Source of the DNA: a virus
Direction: 5' to 3' (one strand)
DNA length: 64,000 bases
Virus record (IMG/VR): IMGVR_UViG_3300049043_000066
Coordinates: 1 to 64,000 of that record
Position 1 is the stretch's first letter, and the number at the start of each line of letters is the position of its first letter. Below the pieces are notes generated by a model. The model searched no databases and had not been told where the DNA came from. It worked only from the letters and a program-made list of their open reading frames with translations. Of the stretch, positions 7,893 to 17,515 are shown piece by piece. The position numbers and the translations under genes were made by a program.

Positions 7893-8303
7893 ATGAAAAC
7901 CTTTCAGCAGTTTTGTGAAGATGCTGCATCTCAATACAGAGCAGGAGAACTAGCATATCAATCATCAGCACCTGCAAGACTTGCTGCTCGTCGTGCCGCT
8001 GCTTATGAACGATCAAGAACTCGTGGAAAAGATTTTGCTGCTAAATCAAAACAAAGACTGCAAGCACAAAAAGAAAGACACGCACAAATAAGACAAGATT
8101 ATAAAAGAGTAAGTCAAAGAGAGGATTTGCAATTAGAGCAAGTCCCAGTTATGAAGTCGAATGAATATAATAAGCAAATTGCAAGACGCCAAGCAACTCA
8201 AAAGTCAGCACATATTAAACACGTTCATAGTGAAATTGGCGCAGAAGCAAGAGCACAACAAGCAGCAAAACAATCAAGACTTAAGACAATTATGAGTCGT
8301 TGA
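7893..8303 (+). CDS. Putative internal head protein with capsid-targeting peptide (IP-like), intact
   Basis: This 136-residue protein is very rich in Arg, Lys, Gln and Ala. The N-terminus MKTFQQFCEDA closely resembles the T4 capsid-targeting sequence (MKTYQEFIAEA type), which T4-like prohead protease cuts after a hydrophobic-x-Glu. In T4, such proteins are packaged in the head and injected with DNA. The family role is known for T4; assignment here is inference from the N-terminus and basic composition. Confidence 0.6.
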   Translation: MKTFQQFCEDAASQYRAGELAYQSSAPARLAARRAAAYERSRTRGKDFAAKSKQRLQAQKERHAQIRQDYKRVSQREDLQLEQVPVMKSNEYNKQIARRQATQKSAHIKHVHSEIGAEARAQQAAKQSRLKTIMSR

Positions 8304-8310
8304 ATTAAAA

Positions 8311-8340
8311 TAGCTCACCTCCAAAGTGTCTTTATAGTGT
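8311..8340 (+). promoter_or_regulatory. CTCACCT-AAAGTGT intergenic motif, site 2
   Basis: CTCACCTCCAAAGTGTCTTT then TATAGTGTAAGC, directly after the internal head protein stop and before the acidic 44-residue gene. Confidence 0.5.
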
Positions 8341-8356
8341 AAGCAACTTATCTAAA

Positions 8357-8491
8357 ATGGATCACTTTGATGATTTGCAAATTGAAGAGTTTTCTTCCTT
8401 TGATTTTGTTGAAGAAATGAATGAACGTCTCCTTGAAGAGGAGGATAACAAATCTTTTGATGCTTTTTTGAACTCTAATGTTGATTTTTGA
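8357..8491 (+). CDS. 44-aa acidic protein
   Basis: MDHFDDLQIEEFSSFDFVEE onward, strongly acidic with no basic patch; ends FLNSNVDF. Conserved in both arms (25332-25466). Function unknown. Confidence 0.6.
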   Translation: MDHFDDLQIEEFSSFDFVEEMNERLLEEEDNKSFDAFLNSNVDF

Positions 8492-8493
8492 TT

Positions 8494-8622
8494 ATGACTC
8501 CTGTAAGCTCTAATTTTAATGGTGATGTTGTTACCTTCCTTGGTTTGGTTGGCGTTATTTCAACGTTTATTATTCTTGTCTCGGTTTTTCGTTCCTATTA
8601 CAATTCTCCTCTTTGTAAATGA
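8494..8622 (+). CDS. 42-aa membrane microprotein
   Basis: MTPVSSNFNGDVVTFLGLVG then VISTFIILVSVF: one membrane helix. The other arm reads MTPETLNFNG, so the N-terminus differs between genotypes. Confidence 0.55.
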   Translation: MTPVSSNFNGDVVTFLGLVGVISTFIILVSVFRSYYNSPLCK

Positions 8623-8791
8623 CCGAAACTATTCTGAACGTGCTTTCTCACCTTAAAAGAGTCTCCAAAATTGCTTGGAGGAAACAAGATTTTATTTTTC
8701 AAATCAACAACAAGTAGAAGAGCACTGACTCTTCTAATTGCAACTCGCTCAACGTGTGCGTCAATTTTATACTGAAGGTCTGTGTGTCTAA
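8619..8791 (+). CDS. Small conserved phage protein, frameshifted
   Basis: MTETILNVLSHLK then FIFQINNK. The other arm (25038-25204) gives AWRKQDFIFSNQQQEEYDLL and RQRVRQFYTEGRVF. ATGA overlap with the upstream gene. Confidence 0.55.
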
Positions 8792-8848
8792 AGGTAGAGC
8801 AAACGGACTGATACAATCAAAGATGCTAAAAAGAGTGTCCAAAGAACG

Positions 8849-9546
8849 ACGAAAACCTTCCAGGACTTTATTACTGAAGCAAGAAAAAGGTTCAACCTAT
8901 GTTAAAAGACCTATTGAACACAAACTTGGCCTGATATTGGTCCTGGAAAGAAGGAGTATAATGTCGTAACTTCTAAAGGTTATCCTAAAGAAGCATACGA
9001 CGCCAGTGTGATGAGTTCTTCACAAACCTGCTCGCACTGGTGAAGGTGTGGACGTATTGGTGCTGAACGTAAGAAAACTCGAACCTGAGAGCACGCAGAT
9101 ACGAAGGCTCGTCGGTGGGGGAAAATGGAACCTGCTAAAGAATACAAACCGCGCAAGATATTGGTGTTCAAAGACCAACATCCACAAGAGTTCGAACAAC
9201 CTGAAAGAGAAAGAGGTTCTGCTGCATTATCACCTGAAGGAGGCACAACGCAAAGCAGACGCGAAAGAAAAGCAAAGAAAAAGAGGGGAATGGGCAACGA
9301 ACAACCGCATCACGAGCTCTTTAGAACGAAAAAGAAAGAAACTGTTTCTATCAGACCGATCAACCACAAAAAGCATCTGGAAAAACAAGAGCAGAACGAG
9401 ATCGAGAAAGAAATAAAGCAAAGAGTGAAATGTTGAGGCAAAGAAAAGCAAAATTATTTGCTGACTATAAAGAAGTTCACGGCAAAAATCCAACAGGAAA
9501 AGAAACAAGATTGCTTGGTTTAGTTCATCAATCTATGAAAGGTTGA
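8849..9546 (+). CDS. Second internal-head-type protein with capsid-targeting peptide, frameshifted
   Basis: Copy of 24301-24981. The ATG is damaged here (ACGAAAACC versus ACGATGAAAACC), but KTFQDFITEARK is readable. A long basic tail follows, ending KETRLLGLVHQSMKG. Many indels. Confidence 0.6.
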
Positions 9547-9557
9547 GTTATTAAAGT

Positions 9558-9586
9558 TACTCACCTCGAAAGTGTTCTGTAGTATA
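9558..9586 (+). promoter_or_regulatory. CTCACCT-AAAGTGT intergenic motif, site 3
   Basis: CTCACCTCGAAAGTGTTCTG then TAGTATAAGC, 12 bases after the preceding stop and upstream of the METVTV gene. Confidence 0.5.
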
Positions 9587-9624
9587 AGCACTCTGAGAGC
9601 ACCTTGAGAATCGACTACAACGTT

Positions 9625-9822
9625 ATGGAAACTGTGACTGTGAGGGTTGATACCTTAAAACGTCTAATTAGTAGACTTGCAGGATGCAGTCAACGTCTGC
9701 TATAATGTTGACTCATCTGAGAGCGACAGCTTACGAAAAAACCTATCCTTTTGCGACAGGTTATCTCGTTGCTGCGATGAACTCGTGTGATTGACGACCT
9801 TAACAACATTCTGAACAAGTGA
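9625..9822 (+). CDS. Small conserved phage protein, frameshifted
   Basis: METVTVRVDTLKRLISxLQD then AVNVCYNVDSSES ... IDDLNNILNK. It ends overlapping the GTG of the helicase gene. Other arm: 24029-24222. A typical cyanophage gene upstream of uvsW; function unknown. Confidence 0.65.
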
Positions 9823-10738
9823 TTACTCTTCGTCCTCATCAACATCGTGCTGTTGCTGCTATGCAAAAGCACAACAAAGGTCAAGTGATTGTGCCTACTG
9901 CAGGCGGAAAAACGTTGAAAGATGATTGTAGATACTCTGCGTCAGTTTCAGTCAGAAACTCCACAGACTGTTGTAGTTGTTGCTCTCGCGTATTCTGCTC
10001 GCTGAGCAACTCTCTGCCGAGTTTTTGGAGCACGTTGTTGACCCTATGGTTCGTATTCTTCACGTTCACAGTGGAGAAACCTCACCACCAATCTACTACC
10101 AATCCTGATGTGATTTACGATTGGGCAGTGCAAACTACAACGCGTCATCGACTCATCTTCACCACCTACAATTCTCTGAATCGTATTCAAGAGTCTGGTA
10201 TTGATGTGGATACGATCTACTTTGACGAGGCACACAATAGCGTCCAACGTCACTTCTTCTTCCTGCAACGGAACACTTTGCTGCTAATGCAAGGCGTTGC
10301 TACTTCTTCACTGCAACTCCGGAAAACATTCGACTGCACTCCTTGGCTAAACCTGGAATGAATCAATGCTGATGTCTATGGTCAGGTCATCTGTCAGCGT
10401 TCCTGCTCCTGAACTCGTGGATGGGGGGATACATTACTGCCTCCTAAAGTTGTGGTCGAAGCAGTTTGCCGTATTGGTCACCGATCGTCAGGTAACTGCC
10501 GAGTGCGACAGTGATGCAATCTTAACTGGAGACGCTTGATGAGCATTGAGCGTCAGAAAATCTTGGTCGCGCTCGCATCCTGCCAAGCAACTCATCGGCC
10601 TGGTGTCGCTATCCTGACTGCTGCTTCGCAGCTGGATCATCGTGGCTGTACTCTTGGATGACGATTGCCTCCAAGACGGGCGCGGTTATTGATGGTAAGA
10701 AAGGTGGACCGTGAGGTAGTTCTTTGATACTCTCAATG
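9819..10738 (+). CDS. uvsW: UvsW-like SF2 helicase, truncated and frameshifted
   Basis: GTG start, MITLRPHQHRAVAAMQKHN then the Walker A block VPTAGGKT and DEAH box YFDEAHNS. Motifs beyond about residue 300 are missing because the phage sequence stops at 10738, where PLV DNA begins. Several indels make this the poorer of the two copies. Confidence 0.8.
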
Positions 10739-10989
10739 TTCAGGTATTCAACTCTGAATTGGGAAGATTTACTGAGAAAGTGTGCAACTTGTCAGGCAAT
10801 CAAGCTATTATATCAGCATTACAAGATGATAGAACAAAGGAAAAGATAGAACAAAATTTAAAATTATTGAATGAAGATCTTAATATTAAAAGGATACATA
10901 GGAAGATCAACGATTATTTGAAATTAATCAATAAAGAAGCTAGAACAAGATACTACACAGGAATGAAGGAAGAGGTTAATTATCCTTAA
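10739..10989 (+). CDS. C-terminal part of an unrecognised coiled-coil protein
   Basis: Open from the chimeric join, it ends KINDYLKLINKEA ... GMKEEVNYP. Combined with the other copy, the reading is FYEKGLQFTGNRAIISAL then EQNLKLLNEDLNIKRIHRKI. The N-terminus is lost at the join. Its stop overlaps the convergent ATPase stop. Confidence 0.55.
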
Positions 10990-11763
10990 TCTTCATCAGG
11001 ATTAAGTTCGTTAAGTAATCCTACTTCTCTCTCAGCATATAAACTTGAGGATAATGTTTAAAAATACAACACCATCGTGTATGCTGTTTTTTAATATAAA
11101 TTATTGTATTCTTATCTAACCCTAGATATTCTTGTAAGAAATATTTAATTCTTCCACTTGCTGATGAAGGAAAATAAACAAAACAATGACTCTCGTTGAG
11201 AATGCGTCTGGTATCTTTGCCATTGGTGGGCAAATGATTGGTCACGATAACATATGTCCGAGTATGTCTACCACATTCCAACAACTGGTTGAGTATCTTA
11301 TATACGGCTTCCCGTTGCTTTTTATCAGGAATTACATCTATATCATCAAAAATGCAAACAGAATCTGCGAGATCCTCTAAAGTTATAGGGTCCTCTATTA
11401 AAGTCTCATCGATGGTTATTCGTTGCGGATTTACACTGTCTAAACTTTCATCTTGACCTATTGCGGAAAATAAATATATTGGTATCTCTTTTTCTTCTTT
11501 TTCAATTCTTCTATATACTTCCTAGTGAAAGTAGATTTACCAGAACCACTTGGTCCTGTAATATATACAATTTGACGCTCAGTAGTTAAATCTGGAACTA
11601 ATTGAAATTTTGACTCATTAGAAATAGATAATCTTTTAAACTCTTTCATTATAGTATCATCGTCTTTATCATTCTGTTGATCTGTTACACTTACTAACAT
11701 GTTATGGTATTTACCTTTATCCACTCTACATAATGGTTTTCCAACTTTGTTTAAGTTTAACAT
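10986..11763 (-). CDS. A32-like packaging ATPase (P-loop), frameshifted copy
   Basis: Copy of 21979-22759 in the left inverted repeat. Walker A GPSGSGKST is intact; a lost base near 11460 (after YIYFP) and another near 11290 split the frame. The C-terminal half LECGRHTRTYVIVTNHLPTN is read cleanly here, complementing the other copy. Confidence 0.75.
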
Positions 11764-11794
11764 TATTATATAAATATGCATATATTTTATATAA

Positions 11795-11965
11795 TAATGT
11801 AAATAATCCAAATGGTTCTAAAATCTCAAATAACATGTTGAATTAGGCTAATTGCTTCATAAATTTAAGCCTAATTTATATTATATAAAGTTAAAATTAT
11901 TTTCTATATTATTGTTAAATAATCGCAAATGGATGTAGAAAGTCAAAAAACATGTGAAATACCAG
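11795..11965 (+). repeat. Two about 45-bp direct repeats in the ATPase/Zn-ribbon intergenic region
   Basis: The copy at 11795-11842 (TAAATAATCCAAATGG, TCTAAAATCTCAAATAACATG) and the copy at 11913-11960 (TAAATAATCGCAAATGG, GTAGAAAGTCAAAAAACATG) align along their length. The second contains the start of the Zn-ribbon gene; the first encodes a matching but aborted start (MVLKSQITC then stop). Confidence 0.6.
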
Positions 11966-12066
11966 GCAGTCCATGTAAAGAAAAGCCAAAACAACGCTGT
12001 CCTGTATGTGGTGCTCAATTATTCTAGAAACAGTATAGAAGCACTCTAAAACAAAGAAACATTTAG
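11929..12066 (+). CDS. Small Zn-ribbon-like protein, frameshifted copy
   Basis: MDVESQKTCEIPGSPCKEKP then CPVCG. An extra C at about 12025 creates an early stop; the intact 45-residue form is at 21680-21817. Confidence 0.6.
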
Positions 12067-12126
12067 ACGCATTGTTTGTTATGCATGATAGATTTGAAAT
12101 AAAATAAATATAGTATAAAGTAAAGT

Positions 12127-12630
12127 ATGATGAGAATGAAAGTGTTTAAAAATGTGGAACTTGATATGGATGCATCAGGAGCTACTGATGACGACTTAGT
12201 TGATCACCATAATGACACTAAAAAGAAAATAATTATATGTCCTTGTTGCGGTGTATTATTTGATCCTAAAACTAAAGAGCTACAAGTGATAACTTTCAGC
12301 AGGAGATATAAAAGATCTAACAGAACAGTATATGATGGAGGTAGTAATACAACAGAGCAGAAAAAAGGGAAGAAGCTGGACGCAGTGATTGATGGAAAGA
12401 AAACCGTCTCTTTTGGTCAGAAAAATGCATTTTCAGACTTTACGCTTCATAAGGACTAGGAGAGAAAGAATAGGTATATCGCCAGACATCAGAAGAATGA
12501 GAACTGGCAAGATCCTAAAACACCTGGATTTTATAGTCGATGGATCCTCTGGAATAAACCTACCATTCAAGCTTCAGTGAATGATATTAATAAAAGGTAT
12601 AAGAATATTAATTTTATCTTTAAGAATTAA
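12127..12630 (+). CDS. DUF5754-like zinc-containing viral protein, frameshifted copy
   Basis: MMRMKVFKNVELDMDASG, CPCCG knuckle at about residue 38, then DFTLHKD and, after indels, RHQKNENWQDPKTPGFYSRW ... NKPTI. The last block is the family signature in giant viruses and PLVs. Copy of 21116-21620. Confidence 0.7.
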
Positions 12631-12631
12631 T

Positions 12632-13388
12632 ATGGTAAAGTATAATAACATAATCAACAGATTAGGGAATAAAGAAACCGACATGAAGCACTTTAAGCAT
12701 TTATTACCCCTGGAATGTTAAAACAGTGGTGGAACCGTTCAGTGGCTCCTTTGCTGTCATTAAGCATTTCTATAAGGACTGGAATAAATATGATTTTCAT
12801 ATCAATGATACAGATGAGACATTATTCTATGCCTTTAAGCATTATGAGCATATCCACGATGTGATCTATGAGTTAAATAGAGTATATAATGATGACTTCG
12901 AATTAAGGAAGCGAGACTTCAGGAAGTTCTTTGACTCTCTGGAACTCTCACCGCATGTCAAGGAACATATCAGGAAGACTCATTTCGTTCGTGGTCAGTT
13001 ATGGCGTTGTCCTAAGAATCATGACAATTATAACCCCGTGGAAGCCTCCATCCTGGAGAATGCTAAAATAACTAACTTGGGATTATAAAGACATCTTCGA
13101 GATGTATAAGGACGACGAGGAAGCCTTTTTATTTTTGGATCCGCCTTATCTATATTCAGATAATAGTAATTATGCATCTCAAATAAGGGATACAGATATG
13201 ACCCAGATAGTTGTTGATATCATAGAATTTTTAAAACTTGTAAATGTAAGGTGATGCTGGTGATTAATAAATTGAACTTATTATCATATTTATTCAGTGA
13301 TTATATTAAAGGCGAGTATGAGAAGATATATCAAATAAGCAAGAAAAAGGCGATACACTTAATTATCTGCAACTATGATATAGAATGA
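12632..13388 (+). CDS. D12-class N6-adenine DNA methyltransferase, better copy
   Basis: SAM-binding motif VEPFSGSFAV near the N-terminus and catalytic FLDPPYLYSDNSNY near residue 170 are both readable. Indels near 12690, 13075 and 13240 split the frame. Dam-type enzymes of about 250 residues are common in giant viruses, virophages and PLVs and methylate adenine in DNA; target site unknown. Second copy at 20354-21114. Confidence 0.8.
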
Positions 13389-13558
13389 TTATTTCCATGC
13401 TAGAATGTATTTATAAGCAGTGTTGCTTCGGCTGGAGGCACGATGCTAAAGAAATAAGGATCCTGAACAGAATAAGAACGATATCCAAGATTTGACCGAT
13501 AAGAGATCGCCCACCTCAAGAAATTCTTACTACGGAATTACGACAAGGTGTGCTGTTA

Positions 13559-13857
13559 CTAATTAGGAACTAAAAGGATATCTGATCGGATGAATAAATG
13601 GTCTCGGTTTTTGATCTTGTAAAATTTCTGCCCCTCCGACTTCTGTTATATCCACGAGCCTCGTGCAAGTCTTTTGACCAGACGCCAGATTCTTTCCTTA
13701 TCCAGCGGTCCTTTCTTTTTGTATAGCCTAACCTTGTCGCCTATAGCAATGTTCAGGTATTTCCTTTTCCAACATAGTTTCTCATTTCTAGTCTTAACTT
13801 TTATGCCCACAATATTACTTGGTTCAGTTAGGTATTGCTATAATGGTATTGCATATT
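13559..13857 (-). pseudogene. Truncated rve integrase C-terminus (diverged)
   Basis: From the stop inward it matches the intact gene's end (DKVRLYKKKGPLDKER, FYKIKNRDHL). Upstream of about 13765 the sequence turns into a homologous but different reading: KVKTRNEKLCWKRKYLNIAI here versus IKTRLELNAKRKRKYPNIAI in the other copy. It then ends abruptly against the replication gene. No catalytic core is present. Confidence 0.65.
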
Positions 13858-13858
13858 T

Positions 13859-16800
13859 TGAACAAGGTTAAACCAGCAAACCCTGCGACCAGTAGAGAAA
13901 TGGGCGTCTGAAAGCATACAGTTGCTACAATGCTTATATCAGCTACCCAGCTGGACTTGTCTAAGGAATTATGTATATCAAGCCATCGAGCGGGGACATC
14001 ATAAAAAGAATCAGTGCTGGATTAATACATTACTAGATGTATATGGTGATGGTCTATTATCACAGAACAAACAGCAGAGATATGTCATAACAGTAGATAA
14101 GATTTTAGAGATTATAGGCATGACCAATTACAATATTGAGCAAGGCTTTACAATCCAAGAATTTGAGCCATTTTTCAAGAAATACAGAATCCCAGTGAGG
14201 GTATATGATGCATTCAAGAAGATGATTTACAAGTATGACCCAGAGATAAGAAATCCTCACATTCCTGTTTTATACTGTTTAGCCAAAGACGACCACATTT
14301 ACACATTGAACCATAACACTAGATTCCTATACAGATCAAGTAATAATCAGTCATGAGATGAAGAAGAGGAGTCAGAATATAAACTAACTGCATCCACCGA
14401 CTACTATATTAATGAGGACGCTGAGCTTATCTATTGCAGATTAAATTGATAATATTGAAGATATCCTCAATATAGTAAAAGAAGAAGTGAAAGAGGATAA
14501 CAGCCATGAGGGCAAAAAGATCCATTTAGTTGTTAGCAATGACAGGATTGATGATATCTTCTTTGAACTCAAAGAGGTCGGTTATACGCCCCTGATCAAA
14601 TTCGAATGCGGTCGAATAACCATGATCACTTTAGAGTTCAATAGTCTAATTTTTGTCATCAAGTCTCAACAGCTAGTCACCTCTTCAATAGAACGCTGTG
14701 AAGCCGTTGAAAGTGAAACCATCTATAACAATATGAACCGTGCAATGCATGATTTTCATAGTGCAATTTTTGTCAATAAAACCAAATCCTACTACAACCA
14801 GCAAGACATACAGATCCTAGATGAATACAGAACCGTGGCAAATATAGGAATGCTCAATCAATTAGAAGTGAATCAGAAAACCAATGAGCCAATTCATAAG
14901 ATGATAGAGATCGATCGTTCTAGGGCTTATACTACAGCCTTCGGGGAGATAACCAAAGTGCCAGTTTTTAATGTTTTTGATATTTTCAAGCCTTACAATA
15001 ATGAAGAAATAAGCGACTACACTTTATATACTGTTCGTTCAAAGTCTGCTAATTTATTTTTCAACAAGGACAACAACCTCTGCTACGGCTACATCTTAAG
15101 GCAACTCGTCGTTGAGAAGAACTCAGGGAAATCTGACCTTGACTTTGAGATTGTAGCGTATAAGGAGCCCTCCGAGCTAGTTAAAGTTAATTATAAGCAA
15201 CATATAAATGATCTTTACAATTGCTACAATAAGATAAGTGAAGATGAAGATGAAGACATGAGAATTAAAAAGCTAATCGCCAATATTAACATAGGATTAT
15301 TAGAGAAATCTCAGAACACCAAAAGCCACAGTAATGTTTTTAATACTATAGAAGAAGCCAGACATTACCAGCTCAAATATGGCGGAAATATCCATATTAT
15401 TGAGCAGAACGAATTTGAATCCCAGATAATATTGACCCTGACGATGAAGATCTTGAGATTATCCCAAAGTATAGCGGGGCGGGGTCGTATCATCATATGC
15501 CATATTATGAAAGGGATGATGGTGAATATGTTAAATACGCCTCGATCTTAGACCGTGGCATTAATGATGATGATGATGATGATATTGGATATTCAATTAC
15601 CTATTACAAAGATTATAAGAAGCCAGTCGCGAAGGCTAAGCTTAAGTATTATGTCCTGACCATATCAGACACTCAAACCATGGTTAATGGCTTTAGATAT
15701 ATCAAAGAAATGATCCTGCAAAACCATAATTATTTTATGTATAAGTCATATCAAAAGCTACAGAAGCACAAAGTTAAAGTATATTCAGTAAAGACCGACG
15801 CCTTTACAATTAAAGCCTCGGATTATCATCAAGCATGGTCGGTCCTACAATTTGATGAAGGCTTCGGGACTTGGAGGGTATCTAAAAAATCAAATATTAT
15901 CTACCCTACAAGCAAATGGTTCAAGCAAGACAACAGACAGATAGAGATCCAGCCAGTAGTTATAAATCATTTAGAAACGCCCAATGAGTATGACAACAAA
16001 TATATCTGCAAGTTATTAATAGATAACCGTCGGGTTTTAATCAAAGCTAGTGTGCCAGGAGCTGGGAAATCCTACTCGTGCAAATATTTAGAAAAGCTCG
16101 GCTATAATGTATGCATGGTCGCCCCATCAAATGAACTAGTCAAAGATATTCTAAATGATGGAATCATCAGCGTGACAGTGCATAGGTTCTTCGGGTGCGG
16201 TATCACCGAGGAGAGTCGTTCTAAACCTTTTGATGATTCTAAATTTGATGTGATAGTCTTTGATGAGATTTATCTGAATGACTTGCATTTCCTAGCCAAG
16301 ATTTACAAATATATTAACAATCACCCCGAGAAAATCATCCTAGCAACTGGAGACACTTTCCAAAATGACCCGATTATGCCGTTATCATCGAGATTCGAGC
16401 ATGAAGAATATGCCGAGCATATCATGAGCATCCTATTTCCTAATCAGATGTTCTTTACCAAAAATAAAAGGCTAAACAACGATGAAGACCGTGCAAAGCT
16501 CGTGCAACTAAAAGAGGATATATTCAATGAGGACCAGGATGTTTTACAAGTATTAAAGAAATATTTCAGATTTACAAGTGAGATAGAAACCCTAAATAAT
16601 ATTTCATTTAGGAACAACATCGCCGAGGAGGTATCCGTAAGCGTTAGGAAGAAATTGAAAAAGAAATCAGAGTATGAAGTGGGAGAATTTCTACTCTGTA
16701 AGAAGTTCAGGAGCGTCAAAGCTTACAAAATCCTGAAAGACGATGAGGTTAAAAGCGTCGGGAAATATAACATCAATAATAATTGCAAATATGAGATTAT

Positions 16801-17455
16801 TGATAATAATGGTAAAACCTTAGTGTTAAAGGATACTCAATATGATTATTTAAGAAAGGAGCAGATTGATGAGAACGACCAGATCACCGTAATCGCAGAC
16901 AAGGGTGAATATGTTATGATAAGTTATGCAATTTATTTTGAACTTCCTCTAGACATCGTAAAGACGCATTTCATCTATTCATATTGTCGCACTGGGCACT
17001 CACTGCAGGGCGTCACCATAAAGGATAAGATAACAATATTTGATTGGCGTTTCCAGCAACAGCAAGACCAGCTGAAACTAAGGAAATGGATCTATGTAGC
17101 GGTGACAAGAGCAACATCTTTGGATAATGTTCTAATCTTCAAAGGCGGAAATGTAGAATTTAACAAGCAATTATTACAAATATATCTGAAGAAGAAGGTC
17201 CAAGGATACAAGGAGCAGGATAAAAAAGCTGGTCGGGAGATAGATAATGAGAATTATATCACGCCTGAATGGTTAGAGAATAATCTGGATAATTGTTGTT
17301 ATTTCTGTCGGGATACCTTTGAGACGACCTTCAAGGGATGCAATGTATCGTCAAGCCTAACTGCTGACAGAATTGACAATGACCTCCCGCATGAGATTGA
17401 CAACATCAGACCGTGTTGTAATTCTTGCAACATCAGGAAGTTAAAGGTAGCTTGA
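13859..17455 (+). CDS. Polymerase-like / SF1 helicase / HNH-like fusion protein, frameshifted
   Basis: About 1190 codons with indels near 14355 and 15430. N-terminal part (to 14356): CWINTLLDVYGDGLL and HIYTLNHN, a domain I link to giant-virus and PLV replication proteins. Middle (14487-15830): family-B-polymerase-like pattern EIDRSRAYTTAF (motif A-like), LIANINIGLLEK (motif B-like) and VYSVKTDAFTI (motif C-like). C-terminal (16040-17160): SF1 helicase with Walker A VPGAGKSYS, Walker B VIVFDEIYL, TGDTFQND, CRTGHSLQGVTI and YVAVTRATS. The last 55 residues are an HNH-like zinc module (CCYFC ... DRIDND ... NIRPCCNSCNIRK). The polymerase assignment is the least certain. Confidence 0.7.
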
Positions 17456-17463
17456 AAATCTAT

Positions 17464-17515
17464 AATTTATAAGTGGCTTAAAGATTTGTTGATATAATAT
17501 AATATATATATAATG
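17464..17515 (+). promoter_or_regulatory. Repeated AT-rich upstream element, copy 1
   Basis: AATTTAT...TGGCTTAAAGATTTG then an A/T run and ATG. The block recurs at 18038-18090 before the next gene. Candidate PLV promoter. Confidence 0.45.

Larger units (their letters stand above)
1..10738 (+). repeat. Left phage arm of the giant inverted repeat
   Basis: This arm is a reverse-complement match to 23060-33371, gene by gene in the same order. Near-identical stretches are interrupted by single-base indels and by real differences: an extra DUF4385 gene at 986-1449 and a diverged patch around 1690-1900. It carries plus-strand small early genes of a T4-like cyanophage ending in a truncated UvsW helicase. 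I infer a second genotype of the same phage population, not a duplicated arm of one molecule. Confidence 0.9.
10739..13765 (+). repeat. PLV inverted repeat, left copy
   Basis: Reverse-complement match to 19975-23010, nearly identical except for scattered indels and a few substitutions. It contains the ATPase, Zn-ribbon, DUF5754-like and methylase genes plus the C-terminal codons of the integrase. Identity decays at the inner edge inside integrase sequence. Confidence 0.8.

Noticed and set aside
13559-13857. Second functional integrase
   Set aside because: Only the C-terminal domain is present; the DDE catalytic residues are absent.
14340-15550. Programmed ribosomal frameshifting in the PLV replicase
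   Set aside because: No slippery heptamer with a downstream structure is evident, and the indel rate elsewhere makes sequencing error the simpler cause.
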